Position numbers and translations under genes: made by a program. This document shows, one piece after another, positions 1 to 8,644 of a DNA stretch of 32,474 nucleotides. Numbering within the stretch: the stretch's first letter is position 1; the number at the start of each line of letters is the position of its first letter. The notes beneath the pieces were generated by a model. The model saw only the letters and a list, made by a program, of their open reading frames with translations, did not search any database and had not been told where the DNA came from. Source of the DNA: an uncultured Sphingomonadaceae bacterium (GTDB taxonomy: Bacteria; Pseudomonadota; Alphaproteobacteria; Sphingomonadales; Sphingomonadaceae); NCBI GenBank assembly GCA_903871605.1, contig CAIQHF010000045.1, positions 1-32,474 on the forward strand, read 5' to 3'.

Positions 1-66
1 GCGCAGGCAGGAGCGCAAAGTTTCGAACGCTGTGGCGCCTCGCCTGGCTCCTGCCTGCGCAGGAGC
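1..66. repeat. Palindromic repeat doublet, left end cut by window
   Basis: Bases 47-66 form a perfect hairpin with 8-bp arms (GCTCCTGC / GCAGGAGC) around a CTGC loop. Bases 1-14 are the exact reverse complement of 47-60, so the left partner hairpin is truncated only by the window edge. The two hairpins face each other across about 32 nt. The same design, with the same GCAG/CTGC loops, recurs at 16144-16216. It is a REP-type intergenic element. Confidence 0.7.
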
Positions 67-92
67 ACGGCGGGATATCGAGCGATATTCGG

Positions 93-245
93 TCAGGCCT
101 CGCGCGTTCCCTTGGCGCGGCACGCGTCCGAGCAGTAGCGGACGTTCGCCCAGTCGCGCGCCCATTTCTTGCGCCAGCTGAACGGCCGGCCGCAGGCGGC
201 GCAGTCCTTGCTCGGCAGGTCGCGCTTGGCGATGCCGTTGGGCAT
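93..245 (-). CDS. DUF2256-type small zinc-finger protein
   Basis: This is a 50-residue protein with two Cys pairs, CAAC near residue 18 and a second Cys pair near residues 38-42 (YCSDAC), spaced as in a small treble-clef or zinc-ribbon fold. The lysine/arginine-rich start and the WRKKWARDW segment match my recollection of the DUF2256 family, whose function is unknown. Its ATG overlaps the aroB stop by one base (TGATG), so it is the last gene of the aroK-aroB operon and is probably translated by coupling. The family assignment rests on motif memory, not a search. Nothing in the sequence ties it functionally to the shikimate pathway. Confidence 0.8.
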   Translation of the reverse strand: MPNGIAKRDLPSKDCAACGRPFSWRKKWARDWANVRYCSDACRAKGTREA

Positions 246-1348
246 CAGCGTTCGGCGTCGAGGAAGGCGGCGACCGCGCCCAGATCGACGTCGGTCGCGA
301 CGAACGTCTCGCCGATCCCGCGCGCGAGGAGGAAGGGCAGGCGCCCGCCCGCCATCTTCTTGTCGTGCAGCATGTGCGCGACCAGCGTCGCGCCGTCGGC
401 GCCCGCGATGCCGGCGGCGGCGAGCGTCGTCGGCAGCCCGACCGCGGCAAGGTGGCGGGTCACGCGCTCGGCGTCGGCGATCGGGCACAGCCCCTGCGCG
501 GCGGAGAAGCGGAAGGCGAGCGCCATGCCGCAAGCGACGCCCTCGCCGTGGAACAGCCGGTCGGAGAAGCCCGTCTCCGCCTCGAGCGCGTGGCCGAAGG
601 TGTGGCCGAGATTGAGCAGCGCGCGGCGGCCGCGGGTCTCGCGCTCGTCTTCGGCGACGATCCGCGCCTTGGACGCGACGCTGATCGCGATCGCGTGCGC
701 GCGCGCCTCGGGGTCGCCCGCGATCAACCGCGCGCCGTTCGCCTCGCACCACGCGAAGAAGGCGGGATCGTCGATCAGCCCATATTTGGCGACCTCGGCA
801 TAACCCGCGGCGAGCTGGCGCGGCGGCAGTGTATCGAGCGTGTCGGGATCGATCAGCACGTAGCTCGGCTGGTGAAAGGCGCCGATCAGGTTCTTGCCCG
901 CGCGCGCGTTGATCGCGGTCTTGCCGCCGACCGACGAATCGACCTGCGCGAGCAAGGTCGTCGGGATCTGGACGAAGCCGCATCCGCGCTTGAGGACCGC
1001 GCAGGCGAAGCCGACGAGATCGCCGATCACGCCGCCGCCGAGCGCGACGACATGGTCCGATCGCTCGACGCCGAGCGCGATCAGCCGATCGGTCAGCGTC
1101 TCGAGCTGCGCCCAGCTCTTGGTCGCCTCGCCGGGCGGCAGCACGATCGGCTCGGCGGCGATCCCGGCATCGCCGAATGCTGCCGCCAGCGTGCCGAGAT
1201 GCGCGTCGGCGACATGCGAATCGGTGACGATGGCGACGCGCCCGCGCGGCATGAAGCGCGCCAGATGCGCGCCGGCGCGTGCCAGGCCGCCGGCCTCGAT
1301 CGCGACGTCGTAGCTGCGGTCGGCAAGCGAGACGGGAATGACGGTCAT
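245..1348 (-). CDS. aroB: 3-dehydroquinate synthase
   Basis: AroB converts DAHP to 3-dehydroquinate, the second step of the shikimate pathway, in the cytoplasm with NAD+ and a divalent metal. The 367-residue length is normal. NAD-binding GGGVIGD is at 104-110, the [16 protein letters not shown] block at 129-144, and the metal-binding [11 protein letters not shown] at 246-256. The ATG start overlaps the aroK stop by four bases (ATGA), and its own stop overlaps the next gene by one base. The three genes therefore form one tightly coupled leftward operon. No defect is visible. Confidence 0.97.
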   Translation of the reverse strand: MTVIPVSLADRSYDVAIEAGGLARAGAHLARFMPRGRVAIVTDSHVADAHLGTLAAAFGDAGIAAEPIVLPPGEATKSWAQLETLTDRLIALGVERSDHVVALGGGVIGDLVGFACAVLKRGCGFVQIPTTLLAQVDSSVGGKTAINARAGKNLIGAFHQPSYVLIDPDTLDTLPPRQLAAGYAEVAKYGLIDDPAFFAWCEANGARLIAGDPEARAHAIAISVASKARIVAEDERETRGRRALLNLGHTFGHALEAETGFSDRLFHGEGVACGMALAFRFSAAQGLCPIADAERVTRHLAAVGLPTTLAAAGIAGADGATLVAHMLHDKKMAGGRLPFLLARGIGETFVATDVDLGAVAAFLDAER

Positions 1349-1887
1349 GCGCGGAGGGCCTTGATGATCGCGTCGACCGTCGCATCGTGCGGCAGCGGTT
1401 CGGAGCGGACGTGGATGGGGGCGAGCGCGTAGATCGGGTTGCGCAGCGCGGCGAGCTCGCGCAGCACCGCGCGCGGATCGCGGTCCTGCAACAGCGGGCG
1501 GTCGTTGCGACGGCGGACGCGATCGACGAGCACGTCAATATCGGCATCGAGCCAGATCGCGGTGGCACGATCGAGGATCAGCGCGCGGGTCTGCTCGTTC
1601 ATGAACGCGCCGCCGCCCGTCGCGATGACCTTGGGCGTGCCGTCGATCAGCCGCGCTATCACGCGACGCTCGCCGTCGCGAAAGCCCTGCTCGCCGAAGC
1701 GATCGAAGATGTCGGGGATGGTGAGGCCCGCGGCGACCTCGATCTCGCGATCGGCATCGACGAAGGGGAGGTGGAGCCGCGCCGCCAGTCGCCGCCCGAC
1801 GGTCGATTTGCCGACGCCCATCAGCCCGATGAGCACCAGCGGCGATGCGGACGGGGTGGATCGTTGCGGAGGCGGGCTTTGCGGCAT
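1345..1887 (-). CDS. aroK: Shikimate kinase
   Basis: This ATP-dependent kinase phosphorylates shikimate to shikimate-3-phosphate. The P-loop GLMGVGKST is at about residues 21-29, the shikimate-binding DADREIE at 44-50, the GGGA motif at 91-94, and the lid segment RNDRPLL follows later. I chose the ATG at 1887 (180 aa). A GTG at 1905 would add six unconserved residues, and neither start has a clear Shine-Dalgarno sequence. The gene is first in the leftward operon and overlaps aroB by four bases. It is divergent from the small membrane gene at 1995, leaving about 107 bp for promoters in both directions. Confidence 0.95.
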   Translation of the reverse strand: MPQSPPPQRSTPSASPLVLIGLMGVGKSTVGRRLAARLHLPFVDADREIEVAAGLTIPDIFDRFGEQGFRDGERRVIARLIDGTPKVIATGGGAFMNEQTRALILDRATAIWLDADIDVLVDRVRRRNDRPLLQDRDPRAVLRELAALRNPIYALAPIHVRSEPLPHDATVDAIIKALRA

Positions 1888-1994
1888 GCCGGCGGGGCTA
1901 TACACAGGGGCGTGGGATCGGGCAAAAGCGCGCTCCTACCAATCGCCGTTCTTTTTCTTGTCCGTCGGCCAACGTTCTTTTTGTCGGGAAGCCC

Positions 1995-2141
1995 ATGTCG
2001 CGCGCCAGTCTCGTCCTGATCGTCATCCTCGTCGCCATCGTCGCGGCCCTCGTCTGGCTGTCGCACCGCTCTGGCGGGGTGACGCCGCACCATATCGAGC
2101 AGGTGGTGACGCTCAACGGCGCCGCCGATGGCGCGCACTAA
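1995..2141 (+). CDS. Small single-pass membrane protein, unknown function
   Basis: This 48-residue protein starts MSRASLVLIVILVAIV, a single hydrophobic helix over about residues 4-22. A short polar tail with PHHIEQVV follows. Its stop lies 14 bases inside the next gene (start 2128), so the two are probably co-transcribed and translationally coupled. The reading frame extends upstream to a GTG-type start near 1845, but that part antisenses the start of aroK and looks non-coding, so I used the ATG at 1995. I recognise no family; tiny membrane proteins in this position look lineage-specific. Confidence 0.6.
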   Translation: MSRASLVLIVILVAIVAALVWLSHRSGGVTPHHIEQVVTLNGAADGAH

Positions 2142-3987
2142 GCGTGCGGTCGGGCTGCTGACCGGGGTCGCGCTGCTCGCCGTCGCGATCCCCGCCTTCG
2201 GCCAGCAGTCGCCGCAATCGATCCTGCCGCCGGGCTTCGGCGTCGCGCCCAAGGCCGCGCCCGCCGCGCCGCCGCCGCCGCCGTCCTCGGGCAGCGACGA
2301 CGAGGGTGGCGGCGTGCAGGCGGTGCCGACGCTGTCGCTGGCACCGCCGGCGCCCGACCAGGCGAATGCCGCCGCTGCCGCCGCGGACGACACCACCGAC
2401 AATGCCACCGACGCCGCAGACGCGGCGGAAGAGGCCGCCGCCGAGCTGCGCAAGCAGGACATTCCCGAGTTTGCGCGCCGCCCGACCGATCATGTCGGCA
2501 TCCTCGATCCGTCGGTGACGGGCATCCCGGTCGATGGCTTCGGCAATACCGCGGGGCGCTTCCTCGACACGCTGATGGCGCGGCTCGATGCGCCGATCGC
2601 GTCGCGCTGGGTTTCGATGCTGCTCAGGCGCGTGCTGACCACCGACATCGGCACGCCGGGCGGGGTCGATCCCTCCGACTGGGTCGCCGAGCGCGCGCTG
2701 CTGCTCGCCCGGATGGGCGAGGCGGATGCCGCGCGCCTGCTCGTCCAGCGCGTCGATCCCGACAAGGCGACGCCGCGCTACGACCAAGCCGTGCTCGAAT
2801 CGGCGCTTGCCGCGGCCGATCCCGCCGCGCTCTGCCCGGTTGCCGACACCGCCGAGACGATGAACCCGCAACCCTTCTGGCCGCTGGCGCGGGCGATGTG
2901 CGCAGGGCTTTCGGGCGAGGCGGGGACGGCGAGCGCGCTGGTCGATCGTGCGCGGTCGATGCCCGGTGCGATGCAGGGGATCGACCTGCTGCTCGCGCAG
3001 CGTGTCGTCGGCGCGGGCACCGGAAGCCGGCGTGCGGTCAACGTCGAATGGTCGAGCGTCAACGATCTGAGCAGCTGGCGGTTCGGGCTCGCCAGCGCAG
3101 TCGGCCTCGCCATCCCTGACAGCCTGCTCGATCAGGGGGGGCTCGCGATGCAGGCGTGGCGCGCGCGCGCGCCGATGCTGCCCGTGCAGAGCCGGCTCGG
3201 CGCCGAGCGGACCGCAGCGACGCTGGGGGTGGTGTCGGCGGCCGACCTCGTCGATCTGGTCGCGCAGCAAGCCGAGACGGGCGACGCCTATGCGATGGAC
3301 GATACGCCTGCCGGGCGGCTGCGCTCCGCTTATGCCGCGCACGACGAGAGCGACCGCGTCGCGGCGCTGCGCGCGCTGTGGGCGGATCCGACCGGCGAGC
3401 GTGACCAATATGCCACGCGCATCCTGACCGCGCGGGCCGCCGCGCGGATCGCGCCGTCGTCCGACTATGCCGACGATGCCTCGGCGCTGATCGCGGCGAT
3501 GCTGTCGGCGGGGCTCGACGTGCAGACCGAGCGCTGGTCGGGGATCGTGCGCTCGGGCAAGGGCACCGCGGGCGACGAGGCCTGGGCGCTGATGGCCGTC
3601 GGCGCGCCGCGGCTGCTGGTCGACGTCGACGACGACCGCATCGCGAGGTTCGGCGAGGGCGGGCGCGGCTCGGCGCGTCTGCGTGCGCAGTTCCTGTTCG
3701 TCAGCCTGGCGGCGCTCGGCCGGATCAAGCCGATCGACGTCGACCGGCTCGCGCAGCGGCTCGCGGTGCCGCTCGGCCAGCGCAACAGCTGGACGCGCGC
3801 GATCGAGGCGGCGACCGCGCGCAACCAGCCCGCGACGGTCGCGCTGCTTGCTGCGGTGGGGATGCAGACGCAGGACTGGTCGCAGGTCTCGCCCGTCTTC
3901 CTCTATCATATCGTCGCCTCGCTGCGCGCCGTCGGCTTCGAACCCGAGGCGCGGATGGTCGCGGCCGAAGCCTTGATGCGGACATGA
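2128..3987 (+). CDS. Large secreted protein of unknown function
   Basis: This 619-residue protein begins with a signal peptide: a basic MARTKR start, a hydrophobic core, then PAFGQ with likely cleavage around residues 25-26. A proline/alanine-rich and acidic low-complexity linker follows to about residue 105. The rest is a long Ala/Leu/Arg-rich, probably all-helical region with repeating short helices, suggestive of a helical-repeat periplasmic scaffold. I see no catalytic motif and recognise no family. It overlaps the 48-residue membrane protein upstream by 14 bases and is followed after 10 bases by xerD, so it is within a rightward transcription unit. An envelope role is inferred only from the signal peptide. 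Confidence 0.85.
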   Translation: MARTKRAVGLLTGVALLAVAIPAFGQQSPQSILPPGFGVAPKAAPAAPPPPPSSGSDDEGGGVQAVPTLSLAPPAPDQANAAAAAADDTTDNATDAADAAEEAAAELRKQDIPEFARRPTDHVGILDPSVTGIPVDGFGNTAGRFLDTLMARLDAPIASRWVSMLLRRVLTTDIGTPGGVDPSDWVAERALLLARMGEADAARLLVQRVDPDKATPRYDQAVLESALAAADPAALCPVADTAETMNPQPFWPLARAMCAGLSGEAGTASALVDRARSMPGAMQGIDLLLAQRVVGAGTGSRRAVNVEWSSVNDLSSWRFGLASAVGLAIPDSLLDQGGLAMQAWRARAPMLPVQSRLGAERTAATLGVVSAADLVDLVAQQAETGDAYAMDDTPAGRLRSAYAAHDESDRVAALRALWADPTGERDQYATRILTARAAARIAPSSDYADDASALIAAMLSAGLDVQTERWSGIVRSGKGTAGDEAWALMAVGAPRLLVDVDDDRIARFGEGGRGSARLRAQFLFVSLAALGRIKPIDVDRLAQRLAVPLGQRNSWTRAIEAATARNQPATVALLAAVGMQTQDWSQVSPVFLYHIVASLRAVGFEPEARMVAAEALMRT

Positions 3988-3997
3988 GGCGGGCCGG

Positions 3998-4933
3998 GTG
4001 AGAGCGGGCGCCGCCTTCGCCCACGGCGAGGATGCGCGCGCGATCGAGCGCTTCCTCGAGGCGATGGCGGCGGAATCGGGCGCGTCGCGCAACACGCTGC
4101 TTGCCTATGGCACCGATCTGCGCAGCGCCTCGACGCTGCTCGAGGGACGGCTGGCGGCGGCGCAGGCGGATGCGCTCGCGGTGCTGGGCGAGGCATGGCA
4201 GCCGCTCGCGCGGGCGACGATCGCGCGCAAGGCCGCGGCGCTCAGGCGCTTCTACGGCTTCCTCGTCGAGGAGGGCGAGCGCGCCGACGATCCCTCGACC
4301 GGACTGCCGCGGGGGCCGGTGCGGCGGCCGCTGCCCAAGATCCTGGGCCATGACGAGGTCGACCGGCTGTTCGCGGTGCTGGCCGCGAAAAGCGGCGAGG
4401 GCGCGTCGCCCGCCGATATCCGCCTCGTCGCGCTGATCGAGCTGCTCTACGGATCCGGGCTGCGCGCGAGCGAGCTGGTCTCGCTGCCGCGCGCCGCGAT
4501 CCGCACCGGCCAGCCCTATCTGATCCTCAAGGGCAAGGGCGGGCGCGAGCGGCTGGCGCCGATTTCCGCGCGGGCATTAGCGGCGGTTGCGGCGTGGCGC
4601 GCGCTGGTGCCGAGCGGCCAGCCCTGGCTGTTCCCCTCGGGTAAGAGCCATCTCAGCCGCATCCGCCTCTATCAGCTCGTCCAGGCGCTGGGCGCCGAGG
4701 CGGGCATTGCGCCCGACAAGATCAGCCCGCACGTCCTGCGCCACGCCTTCGCGACGCATCTGCTTGAGGGCGGCGCGGACCTTCGCGCCTTACAGGCCAT
4801 GCTCGGCCATGCCGATATCGCCACCACGCAGATCTACACGCATGTCGACAGCCGGCGATTGATCGAACTGGTCAACAGCCGCCACCCGCTCGCCGACGCG
4901 CCGCGCGTTGACGCCGTCGACCCGCCGGCTTAA
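3998..4933 (+). CDS. xerD: Site-specific tyrosine recombinase XerD
   Basis: XerD, with XerC, resolves chromosome dimers at dif. The 311-residue protein has an N-terminal SAM-like core-binding domain (about 12-100) and a C-terminal catalytic domain. The catalytic set is complete: R156 (GLRASEL), K180 (LKGKGG), H245 and R248 (HVLRHAF), H271 (LGHADI) and nucleophile Y280 (IYTHV). Translation starts at GTG 3998, ten bases after the preceding stop. XerC and XerD are hard to separate by sequence; the position beside accA and aroK-aroB, typical of alphaproteobacterial xerD, decides the name. It is chromosomal in character rather than a phage integrase. Confidence 0.88.
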   Translation: MRAGAAFAHGEDARAIERFLEAMAAESGASRNTLLAYGTDLRSASTLLEGRLAAAQADALAVLGEAWQPLARATIARKAAALRRFYGFLVEEGERADDPSTGLPRGPVRRPLPKILGHDEVDRLFAVLAAKSGEGASPADIRLVALIELLYGSGLRASELVSLPRAAIRTGQPYLILKGKGGRERLAPISARALAAVAAWRALVPSGQPWLFPSGKSHLSRIRLYQLVQALGAEAGIAPDKISPHVLRHAFATHLLEGGADLRALQAMLGHADIATTQIYTHVDSRRLIELVNSRHPLADAPRVDAVDPPA

Positions 4934-4944
4934 CCCGCCACCCC

Positions 4945-5883
4945 ATGACATTCCTCGACTTCGAAAAGCCGATCGCAGAACTCAACGCGCGCGTCGCCGA
5001 GCTGCGCGAGACCGCCGATGCCGGCGCGATCGATATCGAGCAGCAGGTCGCCAGCCTCGAGGCCAAGGCCGACAAGATGCTGCGCGACACCTATGCCAAG
5101 CTGACGCCGTGGCAGAAGACGCAGGTCGCGCGCCACGCGCAGCGGCCGCATCTCCGGGATTATATCGCCGGCTTCGTCGCCGATTTCATGCCGCTCGCGG
5201 GCGACCGCGCCTTTGCCGACGACAAGGCGATCATCGGCGGGCTGGGCCGGATCGGCGAGCGCCGCGTGATGGTGATCGGCCACGAGAAGGGCGACGACAC
5301 CGCGACGCGGCTCAAGCATAATTTCGGCATGGCCAAGCCCGAGGGCTATCGCAAGGCGATCCGCCTGATGGAGCTCGCCGATCGCTTCCGGCTTCCGGTG
5401 GTGACGCTGGTCGATACCTCGGGTGCGTTTCCGGGCGTCCAGGCCGAGGAGCGCGGCCAGGCCGAGGCGATCGCACGCTCGACCGAGACGTGCCTGCAGC
5501 TCGGCGTGCCGCTGATCGCGGCGATCGTCGGCGAGGGCGGCTCGGGCGGTGCTGTGGCGCTGGCCGCGGCCAACCGCGTGCTGATGTTCGAGCATGCGGT
5601 CTATTCGGTGATCTCGCCCGAGGGCTGCGCCTCGATCCTGTGGCGTACCGCCGAGAAGGCGGCGGACGCGGCGGATGCGATGAAGGTCACCGCGCAGGAT
5701 CTGCTCAAGCTCGGCGTCGTCGACCGCATCGTGCCGGAGCCGCTGGGTGGCGCGCATCGGGCGCCGGCTGTCGCGATCGCGGCGCTGGGGGCGGCGCTCG
5801 GCGAGGAAATCGACGCTCTGGTCGCGCTCGACACCGCCACCGTGCGTCAGCAGCGCCGCGCGAAGTTCCTCGCCGTCGGCTGA
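4945..5883 (+). CDS. accA: Acetyl-CoA carboxylase carboxyltransferase subunit alpha
   Basis: AccA forms the carboxyltransferase with AccD and transfers CO2 from carboxybiotin to acetyl-CoA, the committed step of fatty-acid synthesis. The 312-residue length is normal. The protein has the typical N-terminal helical region ([12 protein letters not shown]), the crotonase-like core with [10 protein letters not shown] near 152-161, and the [12 protein letters not shown] turn near 194-205. The conserved segment [13 protein letters not shown] also fits. The ATG lies 12 bases after the xerD stop, with no strong ribosome-binding site. The leftward pilin terminator at 5921-5950 is the next element downstream. 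Confidence 0.97.
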   Translation: MTFLDFEKPIAELNARVAELRETADAGAIDIEQQVASLEAKADKMLRDTYAKLTPWQKTQVARHAQRPHLRDYIAGFVADFMPLAGDRAFADDKAIIGGLGRIGERRVMVIGHEKGDDTATRLKHNFGMAKPEGYRKAIRLMELADRFRLPVVTLVDTSGAFPGVQAEERGQAEAIARSTETCLQLGVPLIAAIVGEGGSGGAVALAAANRVLMFEHAVYSVISPEGCASILWRTAEKAADAADAMKVTAQDLLKLGVVDRIVPEPLGGAHRAPAVAIAALGAALGEEIDALVALDTATVRQQRRAKFLAVG

Positions 5884-5920
5884 TCCCGCGCGCGCCGGCG
5901 GGCAGCATCCGCCGGACAAG

Positions 5921-5950
5921 AAAAGGGCGGCGGGATCGCTCCCACCGCCC
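5921..5950 (-). terminator. Rho-independent terminator of the first Flp pilin gene
   Basis: The arms 5925-5935 and 5940-5950 pair almost perfectly (one mismatch) around a 4-nt loop. Read on the minus strand, the stem is followed directly by TTTTCTTG (bases 5924 downward). The hairpin is 31 bases past the pilin stop and 42 bases past the accA stop, so it may also slow accA transcription from the other side. Confidence 0.8.
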
Positions 5951-5980
5951 CAAGAGGTCTCGTAAAAACGATACCCGATA

Positions 5981-6139
5981 TCAGTTGGTCTGGATGTTGC
6001 TCGCGACCTTGTTGAAGGTCGACTTGAGGTTGGTGCCGACCGAGGTCATCGCGGTGATCGCGGCGACGGCGATGAGCGCGGCGATCAGGCCATACTCGAT
6101 GGCCGTGGCGCCCTTGGTGTTCTTCAGAAACTTGCGCAT
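5981..6139 (-). CDS. Flp family type IVb pilin (first copy)
   Basis: This 52-residue prepilin has a basic leader (MRKFLKNTKG), the prepilin-peptidase site G|ATAIEYGL with Glu at +5 and the adjacent Tyr, then a hydrophobic helix IAALIAVAAI and a short tail. It matches Flp/Tad pilins, which assemble adhesive pili at the inner membrane. The ATG at 6139 is set by an AGGAGA ribosome-binding site six bases upstream; an upstream in-frame start at 6169 is not needed. A strong terminator follows. No tad/cpa assembly gene is in the window, so the assembly machine must be elsewhere. Confidence 0.9.
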   Translation of the reverse strand: MRKFLKNTKGATAIEYGLIAALIAVAAITAMTSVGTNLKSTFNKVASNIQTN

Positions 6140-6270
6140 TGGGTTCTCCTGACGTTCAGACCGTAACACTACCCGGCTTCCCCCGTGGGGTCCGCAGCAG
6201 CAGTCTTAGTGTTGGTGGGTTGCCAAATGTTTAAGATACGAGGCCGATCGCGCCCCATGGAGATAATCGT

Positions 6271-6444
6271 TCAGCTGTTCGAGCTGGCGACGTTGTTCGA
6301 GACCGCGTTCCAAGTGCTGATGACGTGACTGGCGAGCGTATGGACGGTGCCGACGATCACCAAAAAGACGAGCGCCAGGATGAGACCATATTCGATCACT
6401 GCCGCGCCACGCCGGTCGCGTGCGAACTTCCGTATCTGTCGCAC
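6271..6444 (-). CDS. Flp family type IVb pilin (second copy, GTG start)
   Basis: Reading the minus strand from GTG 6444 gives 57 residues: a basic leader MRQIRKFARDRRG, a prepilin-peptidase site G|AAVIEYGL with the conserved Glu-Tyr pair, a hydrophobic helix LILALVFLVIVGTV, and a polar tail ending NNVASSNS. No ATG lies in frame before an upstream stop, so GTG (or a longer non-ATG start) is required; a GGGGGCGAG stretch precedes it. It sits 131 bp upstream of the first pilin on the same strand. The two proteins share layout but differ in helix and tail, so they may be major and minor pilins. Confidence 0.8.
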   Translation of the reverse strand: MRQIRKFARDRRGAAVIEYGLILALVFLVIVGTVHTLASHVISTWNAVSNNVASSNS

Positions 6445-6513
6445 ACTCGCCCCCGTTTCGCTCCGCGTCTCAGCTTGGGACTATTCTTTATTGCTTAAGG
6501 AAGATTTACACGC

Positions 6514-6930
6514 ATGGAACCATGTTTGCCGCCGCGCGGCCTGATGCTGGTCGCAGCCGCCGCGTTGATCGACGGCGACGGCCGGGTGCTCGTGCAGCAG
6601 CGCGCGACGGGTGCGCTCGCGGGCCTGTGGGAGTTTCCGGGCGGCAAGATCGAACCCGGCGAGACGCCGGCGGGGGCGCTGATCCGCGAGTTGGACGAGG
6701 AACTCGGCATCGATGTCGAGGCGGCGTGCCTCGCGCCCGCGGCGTTTGCGAGCGAGCCGGTCGGCGATCATCACCTGCTGCTCCTGCTGCATGTCTGTCG
6801 CAAGTGGCGGGGCATCCCGCGGCCGATCGCGGCGGCCTCGCTGCGCTGGGTGCGACCCGTCGAGCTGTTCGCGCTGCCGATGCCCGAGCCCGATCGACCG
6901 CTGATCGGATTGCTCGAGGCGCTGGTCTAG
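6514..6930 (+). CDS. mutT: MutT-like Nudix hydrolase (8-oxo-dGTP diphosphatase)
   Basis: This 138-residue protein has a perfect Nudix box (G x5 E x7 RE x2 EE x G) from G44 to I66, with E50, R58, E59, E62 and E63 all present. The WEFPGGKIEPGE lead-in is typical of MutT enzymes, which remove oxidised dGTP from the nucleotide pool. The start at 6514 places VAAAALIDGDGRVLVQQR at the usual position. It is divergent from the second pilin gene, with a relatively AT-rich 69-bp gap. Its TAG stop shares the palindrome CTAG with the stop of the convergent methyltransferase gene. Confidence 0.93.
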   Translation: MEPCLPPRGLMLVAAAALIDGDGRVLVQQRATGALAGLWEFPGGKIEPGETPAGALIRELDEELGIDVEAACLAPAAFASEPVGDHHLLLLLHVCRKWRGIPRPIAAASLRWVRPVELFALPMPEPDRPLIGLLEALV

Positions 6931-7790
6931 CGCGTGCGCCCGAGCGCGTCGGCGAGCGAGGCGACGGCGCTGCCGCGGCGCGCCGGTCGCGGCTGCGATG
7001 TGTCCGGTGCCCAGCCGATCAGATAGACCAGCGCGAACGTCTCGGTGACCCGGCCGTCGCGATCCGCCTGCGCGGCGAAGGCGGCATGCGCGGCGGCGGC
7101 CTGCAGCCGCGACAGCGGCGCGGGCGTTCCTGCCAGCACCCCGCCGAGCCCGCCGAAGCGCAGATCCGCGAGCAGACCGTCGAGCGCGCCATAGCGCACG
7201 TCGAGCGACTCGCCGTCCGCGACGGGGAGCGCGAACCCCGCGCGCGCGAGCAGGTCGCCCGCCGAGCGTATGTCGACCAGCGGGTGGATGCGCGGGGCGA
7301 CGCCGCGCGACCCGGCGAGATCCGCGTCGAGCATCGCGGCGCGCAGCCGCGGCAGGCTGCCCGCGCCGACGAAGCCCGCGATGAACAGGCCGTCGGGCCT
7401 GAGCACGCGCCGCGCGAGCAGCAGCGCGCCGGGCAGGTCGCTGACGCTGTCGAGCACCCCCGTCGAGACGACCAGATCGAAGGCCCCGTCGGCAAAGGGC
7501 AGGCGGTCCTCGTCGCACTGGACGCCGCCCGCGGCGGCGGCGGCGGCAAAGCTCGTATCGGCGGAGACGACGTACATCCCCTGCGAGCGGAGCGCCGCTG
7601 CGATCTGCGCGTCGGCGGCGCCGATCACGAGCGCGCGCGAAAAGCTGCGCTCGACCATCTCGAGTCGCGCGAGGATCTCGCCTGCGATGTGGCGGGTGAG
7701 AAAGCCGTGATCGGCGAAGCGCGCCATCGCCCGATCGCGGCGGATGCGGCGGCGGCGGCGATCGAAGGGTTCGGAAGCGGGAGGCGGCAT
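6927..7790 (-). CDS. SAM-dependent methyltransferase-like protein (BioC / NDUFAF5 type)
   Basis: This 287-residue class I methyltransferase-fold protein contains FADHGFLTRHIAGEILARLE near the start, the nucleotide-binding strand ALVIGAAD, the acidic VVSADTSF strand, an LPFADGAFDLVVSTGVLDSV motif IV and post-I region, and LRPDGLFIAGF. The arrangement is that of BioC-like proteins and of the mitochondrial complex I assembly factor NDUFAF5, which has close alphaproteobacterial relatives. Which reaction it carries out cannot be read from the sequence. The ATG at 7790 is only 42 bases from the divergent comF start. The large frame upstream of this ATG is non-coding antisense of comF. Confidence 0.85.
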   Translation of the reverse strand: MPPPASEPFDRRRRRIRRDRAMARFADHGFLTRHIAGEILARLEMVERSFSRALVIGAADAQIAAALRSQGMYVVSADTSFAAAAAAGGVQCDEDRLPFADGAFDLVVSTGVLDSVSDLPGALLLARRVLRPDGLFIAGFVGAGSLPRLRAAMLDADLAGSRGVAPRIHPLVDIRSAGDLLARAGFALPVADGESLDVRYGALDGLLADLRFGGLGGVLAGTPAPLSRLQAAAAHAAFAAQADRDGRVTETFALVYLIGWAPDTSQPRPARRGSAVASLADALGRTR

Positions 7791-7832
7791 GGCGGGGCTT
7801 GTGCAGCGCGCGCGCACCGCGGACAAGAGGAC

Positions 7833-8591
7833 ATGGCCGCCTCCGCCGCCCGCCTCCTCCGTGCCTGCTGGTCGGCCGGCATCGATTTCGCCTTGCCGCC
7901 GCGCTGCCCGGGCTGCGGCTCGATCGTCGAGGGCGACCATCGCTTCTGCGCCGCCTGCTGGCAGGCGCTCGATTTTCTCGGGCCGCCCGCGTGCGCGATG
8001 TGCGCGCTGCCATTGCCGCACGATGCGGGCGACGGCGCGCTGTGCGGCGCCTGCCACGCCGCGCCGCGCGCGTTCGACCGCGCTTACGCCGCGGTTGCCT
8101 ATGGCGAGGTCGCGCGCACCGTCGCGCTGCGGCTCAAATATGGCGGGCGGCCGGGGCTGGCGCGGACGATGGCGGGGCCGATGGCGCGGCTGGTGCGCGA
8201 TGCGCCGCCCGATCTGCTCGTCGCCGCCGTCCCGCTGCATCGCTGGCGGCTATGGTCGCGCGGCTACAATCAGGCGCTGCTGATCGCGCGGAGCGTCGCC
8301 GCACGGACCGGGCTCGCATGCGTGCCCGATCTGCTCGTCCGGACGCGCGCGACGCCGGTGCTGCGCGGGCTGGGGGGCACCGCGCGGGCGCGGACGGTCG
8401 CCGGCGCCTTCGCGGTGCCGCAGCACCACCGCGCGCCGATCCGCGGCCGCGCCGTGCTGCTGGTCGACGACGTGTTCACCTCGGGCGCGACCGCCGAGGC
8501 CTGCGCCAAGGCGCTCAAGCGCGCGGGTGCCGCCGAGGTGCGGCTGCTCTGCTGGGCGCGCGTGCTGCGCGATGCGGCGGGCGGGCGTTGA
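7833..8591 (+). CDS. comF: ComF family protein (phosphoribosyltransferase-like)
   Basis: ComF proteins link DNA uptake and single-strand processing to a phosphoribosyltransferase fold; the biochemical reaction is not established. The 252-residue protein has two Cys4 zinc sites, C25/C28/C39/C42 and C54/C57/C71/C74, followed by the PRTase fold with the PRPP-binding loop VLLVDDVFTSGAT near 209-221. The segment RGYNQALLIAR is also typical. The ATG at 7833 has AGAGGA just upstream. The stop is about 50 bases before grxC. Confidence 0.93.
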   Translation: MAASAARLLRACWSAGIDFALPPRCPGCGSIVEGDHRFCAACWQALDFLGPPACAMCALPLPHDAGDGALCGACHAAPRAFDRAYAAVAYGEVARTVALRLKYGGRPGLARTMAGPMARLVRDAPPDLLVAAVPLHRWRLWSRGYNQALLIARSVAARTGLACVPDLLVRTRATPVLRGLGGTARARTVAGAFAVPQHHRAPIRGRAVLLVDDVFTSGATAEACAKALKRAGAAEVRLLCWARVLRDAAGGR

Positions 8592-8644
8592 CATTGGCCG
8601 CGCCAATCCACAGGTCCGGAAACAACGAGCGGAGAATATGTGTC

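Noticed and set aside
2113-4095. Minus-strand 660-codon open frame
   Set aside because: It is antisense to the secreted 619-residue protein, which has a signal peptide and sensible composition; the antisense product is Arg/His/Gly low-complexity.
3998-4933. Phage-type integrase
   Set aside because: The size, domain layout and neighbours (accA, aroKB) fit the housekeeping XerD recombinase.
8588-8593. Perfect TTGACA -35 box before grxC
   Set aside because: No acceptable -10 box lies 16-18 bases downstream, and the hexamer overlaps the comF stop codon.
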